From contig CAADWC010000244.1 of NCBI GenBank assembly GCA_900752625.1, positions 1 through 9,237 of the forward strand: a stretch of DNA of 9,237 bases, read 5' to 3'. The stretch's first letter is position 1. Each line of letters begins with the position of its first letter. The stretch comes from Oscillospiraceae bacterium (GTDB lineage Bacteria > Bacillota > Clostridia > Oscillospirales > Ruminococcaceae). The position numbers and the translations under genes were made by a program. Shown here piece by piece: positions 5,181-9,237 of this stretch. The notes below the pieces were generated by a model. The model made no database searches, was not told the origin of the DNA, and saw only the letters and a program-made list of their open reading frames with translations.

Positions 5181-6515
5181 GTGAAAAAGAATAAAAACGA
5201 GAACGAGAAGGCGGCTTTGAGCGGCAGGGAGTCCGCAGACGGTCATGAAGGTGAAAACAAGCGCATAGAGGTCAGCTCCAGCGACGAAGCCAGAGGAAAA
5301 AAAATACGCAGAAAACGCGGCGGAGCCAAGAGTGAGAAAACCATAGACATGGAAGATCTCAGGCTCGCAAGAAAAAAGGAAAAGCGCCGCCGTATACTGA
5401 AAAAAACAATCATTATCCTTATAATCCTGCTGCTTGGGCTGGCGGTTTATATTACCCGCGAGCTTTGGATTCCGAAGCTGGAAGGGATTCTTGACAGACC
5501 TCACGATACTATCGTAAACGACGGAGTAGCTCAGTCGGGAAATTTTCCTATAGCTCTCAGCGGAGGATCAGTAAATATTATCGACCGTATGGATAACAAT
5601 ATTATAATAGCCGACGACAGCAGAATATGTTTTTACGACGGCAACGGAAAGCTAAGAAACACTGTCTACCACAGTTTCGGAAATCCTATGATAAAGACTG
5701 CCGGTAAGCGTCTGCTTTCATTTGACAACGGCGGGTATACCTTCAGGCTGTACAATAAAAGCGGAGAGGTGTACGAAAAAAACATTGATGACCAGATAAT
5801 CTATGCGACCCTTGCCGAAAACGGAAATGCGGCTGTTGTTACCCAAACAGAAAAATACGTCGCCTGTATGACGGTATACGATTCAAACGGAACCGAGATT
5901 TACAGGTGGAGCTGCGGGCAGAGGATTATGGACATAAGCTTTACCGATGACGGAGCGGGATGCTATGTAAGCGCATTTACTTCGGAGGACGGGGAGATCA
6001 TTTCTCAGATCCACTATGTTGAGTTTGATAAAACCGATGAGCTTATGAAGAGCGAAAAGCTGGATTCGCTTGTGTTCGGCGCTTGTGAAAACAAAGGCGG
6101 AAGGATATGGGCGGCAGGTGACGAAAAGTTTTATCTGCTTGACAAAAATGGAAAAATAATCGACAGCTACGAATATACCGCTGATATGATATCATATTCC
6201 TTAAGTGAGGAATGTGCTGCGGTTTCAGTAAGCGGGATGACTCGAGGAAATTCGCAGCTTGCAGTTTTCGACTGCGATTCTGATAATGTTCAGCCTGCGC
6301 TTATCAGGTGTGAAAAAGGAACGCCTGAAAAAGTCAGCTGCGTTGACGGTGAGGTATATTTACTCAGTTCGGAAGCTGTTGACGCTTATGACGTCAATGG
6401 AAATCTTATAGCTACCGCGGCAGTTTCGGCTGACAACACAGATTTTGTTTATTACAGCGACGCCGTTTATCTTATGGGATACCGGGAGGTAAATAAGATC
6501 GTGTTTCAGTCGTAG
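5181..6515 (+). CDS. DUF5711-like membrane-anchored beta-repeat protein
   Basis: Protein of 444 residues starting at GTG 5181, 2 nt after truA, with AAAGGA at 5164-5169 as ribosome site (11-nt spacing); the next in-frame Met is codon 57. The order is: a cytoplasmic N-terminal tail rich in Lys, Arg and Glu (1-73, including KKIRRKRGG and RKKEKRRRILKK), one membrane helix near 76-91, then about 350 residues outside. The outer domain repeats short strands built around Tyr/Leu-Asp-Asn-Gly turns: FYDGNGKL (151), LYNKSGEV (190), VYDSNGTEI (233), LLDKNGKII (319) and AYDVNGNLI (402). This is the pattern of a WD40/PQQ-like beta-propeller. The layout and its position before cvpA resemble Clostridial DUF5711 proteins, but the family name is from memory. 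The function is unknown. It is a plausible envelope scaffold or sensor, and no catalytic residues can be named. Confidence 0.8.
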   Translation: MKKNKNENEKAALSGRESADGHEGENKRIEVSSSDEARGKKIRRKRGGAKSEKTIDMEDLRLARKKEKRRRILKKTIIILIILLLGLAVYITRELWIPKLEGILDRPHDTIVNDGVAQSGNFPIALSGGSVNIIDRMDNNIIIADDSRICFYDGNGKLRNTVYHSFGNPMIKTAGKRLLSFDNGGYTFRLYNKSGEVYEKNIDDQIIYATLAENGNAAVVTQTEKYVACMTVYDSNGTEIYRWSCGQRIMDISFTDDGAGCYVSAFTSEDGEIISQIHYVEFDKTDELMKSEKLDSLVFGACENKGGRIWAAGDEKFYLLDKNGKIIDSYEYTADMISYSLSEECAAVSVSGMTRGNSQLAVFDCDSDNVQPALIRCEKGTPEKVSCVDGEVYLLSSEAVDAYDVNGNLIATAAVSADNTDFVYYSDAVYLMGYREVNKIVFQS

Positions 6516-6539
6516 GATATTTCGGAAAGGAATGAACTA

Positions 6540-7412
6540 ATGGCTTTTGCTCTTGATATAGGAGTTATTTTCATATTCACAGTTTCTGCGGCTATAGGTT
6601 ATTGCCGCGGATTTGCGAGATATGCGCTGAAAATGCTGGGGACGATAGTCTGCGTTGTTCTTGCTCTTATTTCGGCGGATCTTTTGTCAAAGCCTGTATA
6701 TGAAAGATTCGTCGAGCCGAGGATAGAGCAAAAAATAAGCGAGGATCTTGAAAAATTCAGCGTTGAGGATACGGTAAGAAATTATCTTGAAAAAAACGGC
6801 TGCAAAACGGAGCTGTCCGATGATCAGCTCAGAGAGGCGCTTTCCGACAGCGGAAGTATTCCTCAGGCGGTGGCAAGAGCTGCTGAAAACGGCGGAGCGG
6901 ACAGCGCTCAGACAAAGCGTATTGAGGAGGAGCTCGATTCTTTTTTTGAGAACGGCTTTGTGCAGGAGGTGTGCAGGGGGCTGGGAATAGAGAATCCGGA
7001 CGAAGCGATGGAATATTCCAAGGGGTTCGTTTACGATACGGTAAGAGCGCTGGCTTCCGAGAATAAATCGGAGGGAGCCGGATATATTACCGAAACGGCG
7101 GCGCCGTTGGTTCAGACGGTAGTAAAGTATATTCTGTTTGTAATAATTCTGATTGCTGCGGAATCAGTGCTGGCAATAATTTTTGCTGTTGCCGGAATTT
7201 TTGACAGAATACCTGCGGCAAACGGAATAAACAGGTTTCTTGGTCTGCTGGCTGGAATGGCAAAAGGAGCGTTATATCTTCTGCTTATCCGATTTATATG
7301 CTCCGTTGTCATCGGGCTAAGCGAGGATTATCCCGGACATTTTCCGCTTAATACTGAGTTAATAAACAAAACGTATATTTTCAGATATATATTCTATATT
7401 TTCTATAAATAA
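6540..7412 (+). CDS. CvpA-family membrane protein with large soluble insert
   Basis: Protein of 290 residues of the CvpA (colicin V production) family, membrane proteins of poorly defined role linked to envelope homeostasis. The N-terminal part has DIGVIFIFTVSAAIGYCRGF (6-25) with the typical acidic residue and G-Y-x-R-G-F, then a second helix near 30-50. The C-terminal part has helices near 194-220 and 235-262 with the family pattern IPAANGINRFLGLLAGMAKG (224-243). Between them, residues about 52-190 form a long acidic, mainly helical soluble region, which also has little Trp or Tyr. Short CvpA proteins are about 160-180 residues, so this is a long Clostridial form. The ATG at 6540 follows GAAAGGA (6525-6531) at good spacing, 24 nt after the DUF5711-like gene. 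The tail ends FRYIFYIFYK, unusually aromatic and hydrophobic. Confidence 0.85.
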   Translation: MAFALDIGVIFIFTVSAAIGYCRGFARYALKMLGTIVCVVLALISADLLSKPVYERFVEPRIEQKISEDLEKFSVEDTVRNYLEKNGCKTELSDDQLREALSDSGSIPQAVARAAENGGADSAQTKRIEEELDSFFENGFVQEVCRGLGIENPDEAMEYSKGFVYDTVRALASENKSEGAGYITETAAPLVQTVVKYILFVIILIAAESVLAIIFAVAGIFDRIPAANGINRFLGLLAGMAKGALYLLLIRFICSVVIGLSEDYPGHFPLNTELINKTYIFRYIFYIFYK

Positions 7413-7434
7413 AAAAACGGGCCTTTATGGTCGG

Positions 7435-7442
7435 GGAAAGGA
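7435..7442 (+). promoter_or_regulatory. Ribosome binding site deciding the Clp start
   Basis: GAAAGGAA lies about 11 nt before ATG 7454. The codon just two triplets upstream in that frame is TGA (7448-7450), so 7454 is the earliest possible in-frame start. Another ATG at 7447 is closer to the site but out of frame. The second in-frame ATG at 7460 is possible but would be even farther from the site. Confidence 0.55.
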
Positions 7443-7453
7443 ACAGATGAAAT

Positions 7454-9237
7454 ATGTTAATGTGTTCACGCTGCAAAAAAAGACCGGCTGTGGTGTTTAT
7501 ATCACAAATGAATGCCGCCGACCCCAGTCAGAAGCATAACGAGGGGCTTTGCCTTGTATGCGCTAAAGAGCTGGGGATATCGCAGGTAGATGATTATATG
7601 AAGTCGATGGGAATAAGCGAGGAAGAGGTTCAGGCGATGTCCGACCAGCTTATGGAGCTTACCGACGGCAACGATTTTGAGTTGGGCGGAAGCGGAACTA
7701 TGCCAAGTTTTTTAAGCAGTCTTTTCGGAGGAGGCGTTCCGGGCGAGGGGCAGACCTCCGGTACTCCGGCTGAGCCGGGAAAAAGCCGTGGAACGTCCTC
7801 CAAAAGCGCCGACGCAAATGGCGAGAAGAAAAAAAAGCTGAAATTCCTGACTAATTACTGTACCAATCTTACTGAAAGGGCGAGAGAGGGCAAGCTTGAC
7901 AATATAGTCGGCAGAGATAAGGAAATATCCAGAGTTATTCATATTCTTTCACGCAGGCAGAAAAACAACCCTTGCCTTATAGGAGAGCCGGGTGTGGGAA
8001 AAACGGCAATTGCGGAAGGCATAGCCCAGAAAATAGTCAGCGGCGATGTTCCGTTTCACATTAAGGACAAGGAGGTTTATCTGCTTGACCTGACGGCTCT
8101 TGTGGCCGGCACTCAGTTCAGAGGACAGTTTGAAAGCCGCTGCAAGGGTCTTGTGGAAGAGGTGAAGAACGAGGGAAACGTTATACTTTTTATAGACGAG
8201 GTTCACAACCTGGTGGGAACCGGCGACAGCGAGGGAACAATGAACGCTGCCAACATACTTAAGCCGGCGCTTTCAAGGGGCGAGGTTCAGGTAATAGGAG
8301 CCACTACATTCAAGGAATACCGAAAGTATATCGAAAAGGACTCTGCCCTTGAAAGACGCTTTCAGCCGGTTACCGTTTCAGAGCCTACCGTAGAGGACAC
8401 AGTAAAGGTTCTTGAGGGAATAGCAAAATACTATGAAAAGCATCACAGGGTAAAAATCTCCGATCAGATGCTGAGAAAATGCGCCGTATTGTCGGAAAGA
8501 TACATCAACGACAGGTTTCTGCCGGACAAGGCAATTGATCTGCTTGACGAAGCGTGCGCCGTTGCAAGCATAAGAAGTCCGGAACTTGAGGAATTCGATA
8601 AGCTTAACGAGGATCTTCATGCACACGAAAAGCTTGTTTCCGATTACGAGGCTACCGATACCCCTGATTATGAGATAATAGCTACTGAAAAAGCTGAGAT
8701 ACTGCGTATTCAGAACCGGCTTAAAGAAGTTGAGGATATAATAAAGAATATTCAGGTAACCGACGAGGATCTTTCCAAGGTAATTGAGCTTTGGACGGGT
8801 ATTCCCGCAAACAAGATAGTTGAAACGGAATATGAGAAGATACGCAACCTTAAAAAGGCACTGTCTGCAAGAGTAATTGGACAGGAAGAGGCGGTGGACA
8901 AGGTAGCGAAGGCTATAAAGCGGACGAGGGTCCAGCTTACAAAGCGCCGCAGACCTGCGTCTTTTATATTTGTAGGTCCGACGGGAGTGGGAAAAACAGA
9001 GCTTGTAAAGGCTCTTGGAGAAGAGCTGTTCGACGCTACCGAACCGCTTATACGAGTAGATATGTCGGAGTTTATGGAGAAGCATTCGGTTTCAAAGCTT
9101 ATAGGCTCGCCTCCGGGATATGTGGGCTTTGACGAGGCGGGACAGCTTACAGAAAAGGTAAGGCGCCGTCCTTATTCCGTTGTCTTGTTCGACGAGATCG
9201 AAAAGGCTCATCCGGACGTTATGAATATAATGCTTCA
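7454..9237 (+). CDS. Clp/Hsp100 AAA+ unfoldase with ClpE-like zinc finger (3' partial)
   Basis: ATP-dependent unfoldase that threads substrates through a hexameric pore, probably into ClpP. The frame is open to the window edge after 594 codons. The N-terminus has a four-cysteine zinc finger (Cys4, Cys7, Cys33, Cys36) as in ClpE, with no Clp_N repeats. A low-complexity Gly/Ser/Pro/Lys linker follows (about 83-140). AAA domain 1: Walker A GEPGVGKT 177-184, pore loop around Phe222 (QFRGQF), Walker B ILFIDE with Asp248-Glu249, and arginine finger region ERRF (300-303). A short middle domain (about 374-440) has the acidic helical [19 protein letters not shown], slightly UVR-like, as in ClpC/ClpE. 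AAA domain 2: Walker A GPTGVGKT 508-515, second pore loop SPPGYVG 552-558, and Walker B VVLFDE with Asp580. All key residues seen are intact. The ClpP-binding loop and the sensor 2 region lie beyond the edge. No CtsR or CIRCE heat-shock operator is visible upstream; it follows cvpA by 41 nt. ClpC-like versus ClpE naming is left open. Confidence 0.93.
   Translation, partial: MLMCSRCKKRPAVVFISQMNAADPSQKHNEGLCLVCAKELGISQVDDYMKSMGISEEEVQAMSDQLMELTDGNDFELGGSGTMPSFLSSLFGGGVPGEGQTSGTPAEPGKSRGTSSKSADANGEKKKKLKFLTNYCTNLTERAREGKLDNIVGRDKEISRVIHILSRRQKNNPCLIGEPGVGKTAIAEGIAQKIVSGDVPFHIKDKEVYLLDLTALVAGTQFRGQFESRCKGLVEEVKNEGNVILFIDEVHNLVGTGDSEGTMNAANILKPALSRGEVQVIGATTFKEYRKYIEKDSALERRFQPVTVSEPTVEDTVKVLEGIAKYYEKHHRVKISDQMLRKCAVLSERYINDRFLPDKAIDLLDEACAVASIRSPELEEFDKLNEDLHAHEKLVSDYEATDTPDYEIIATEKAEILRIQNRLKEVEDIIKNIQVTDEDLSKVIELWTGIPANKIVETEYEKIRNLKKALSARVIGQEEAVDKVAKAIKRTRVQLTKRRRPASFIFVGPTGVGKTELVKALGEELFDATEPLIRVDMSEFMEKHSVSKLIGSPPGYVGFDEAGQLTEKVRRRPYSVVLFDEIEKAHPDVMNIML

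Noticed and set aside
7413..7453. Terminator or heat-shock operator between cvpA and the Clp gene
   Set aside because: Only a 4-bp stem with a G-U pair can be drawn, no T-tract follows, and neither a CtsR direct repeat (GGTCAAA type) nor a CIRCE inverted repeat is present.
8378..9085. A 235-codon open frame on the - strand inside the Clp gene
   Set aside because: It lies wholly within a clearly conserved AAA+ coding sequence, its translation is Cys/Tyr/Leu-rich without any recognisable domain, and it is what the antisense of this codon usage gives.

Overview
The window reads as a low-to-medium-GC Firmicute of the class Clostridia, most like Ruminococcus or another Oscillospiraceae. The reasons are the heavy use of ATA for Ile and AGA/AGG for Arg, G-rich Shine-Dalgarno sites, GTG/TTG starts, the group II ECF transporter core followed by truA, and a block of DUF5711-like, CvpA and zinc-finger Clp genes. 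This assignment comes from gene content and codon style, not from a search. All eleven features I call as genes or partial genes lie on the + strand and are tightly packed. There is no rRNA, tRNA, CRISPR array, insertion sequence or gene-free stretch over about 110 bp.

Bases 1-4424 hold the energy-coupling factor module: ecfA1 (5' end cut by the window edge), an unrecognised polytopic membrane protein, ecfA2, a DUF1275/YoaK-family membrane protein, ecfT, and a small acidic protein with two plausible in-frame starts. In most Firmicutes ecfA1-ecfA2-ecfT are contiguous. Here a membrane gene sits in each junction. A strong-looking sigma-A promoter (TTGAAA, 17 bp, extended TGATATAAT) with a perfect 6+6 inverted repeat at the predicted transcription start lies just before ecfA2. 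So ecfA2-DUF1275-ecfT may be transcribed, and perhaps repressed, separately from ecfA1. EcfA1, EcfA2 and EcfT would together form the energising unit that drives vitamin or metal S-components encoded elsewhere; no recognisable S-component is in the window.

Bases 4426-7412 carry truA (tRNA pseudouridine synthase), a membrane-anchored DUF5711-like protein with a predicted extracytoplasmic beta-repeat domain, and a CvpA-family membrane protein with a large soluble insert. From 7454 to the right edge is the first 594 codons of a Hsp100/Clp AAA+ unfoldase. It has a ClpE-like N-terminal four-cysteine zinc finger instead of the usual Clp_N repeats. The spacing (1-41 bp) suggests one readthrough transcript linking nutrient uptake, tRNA modification, envelope proteins and protein quality control.

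I see no clear undescribed system. The best leads are the two membrane proteins interleaved in the ECF genes, the promoter with its palindrome, the dual-start small protein, and the DUF5711-CvpA-Clp cluster.
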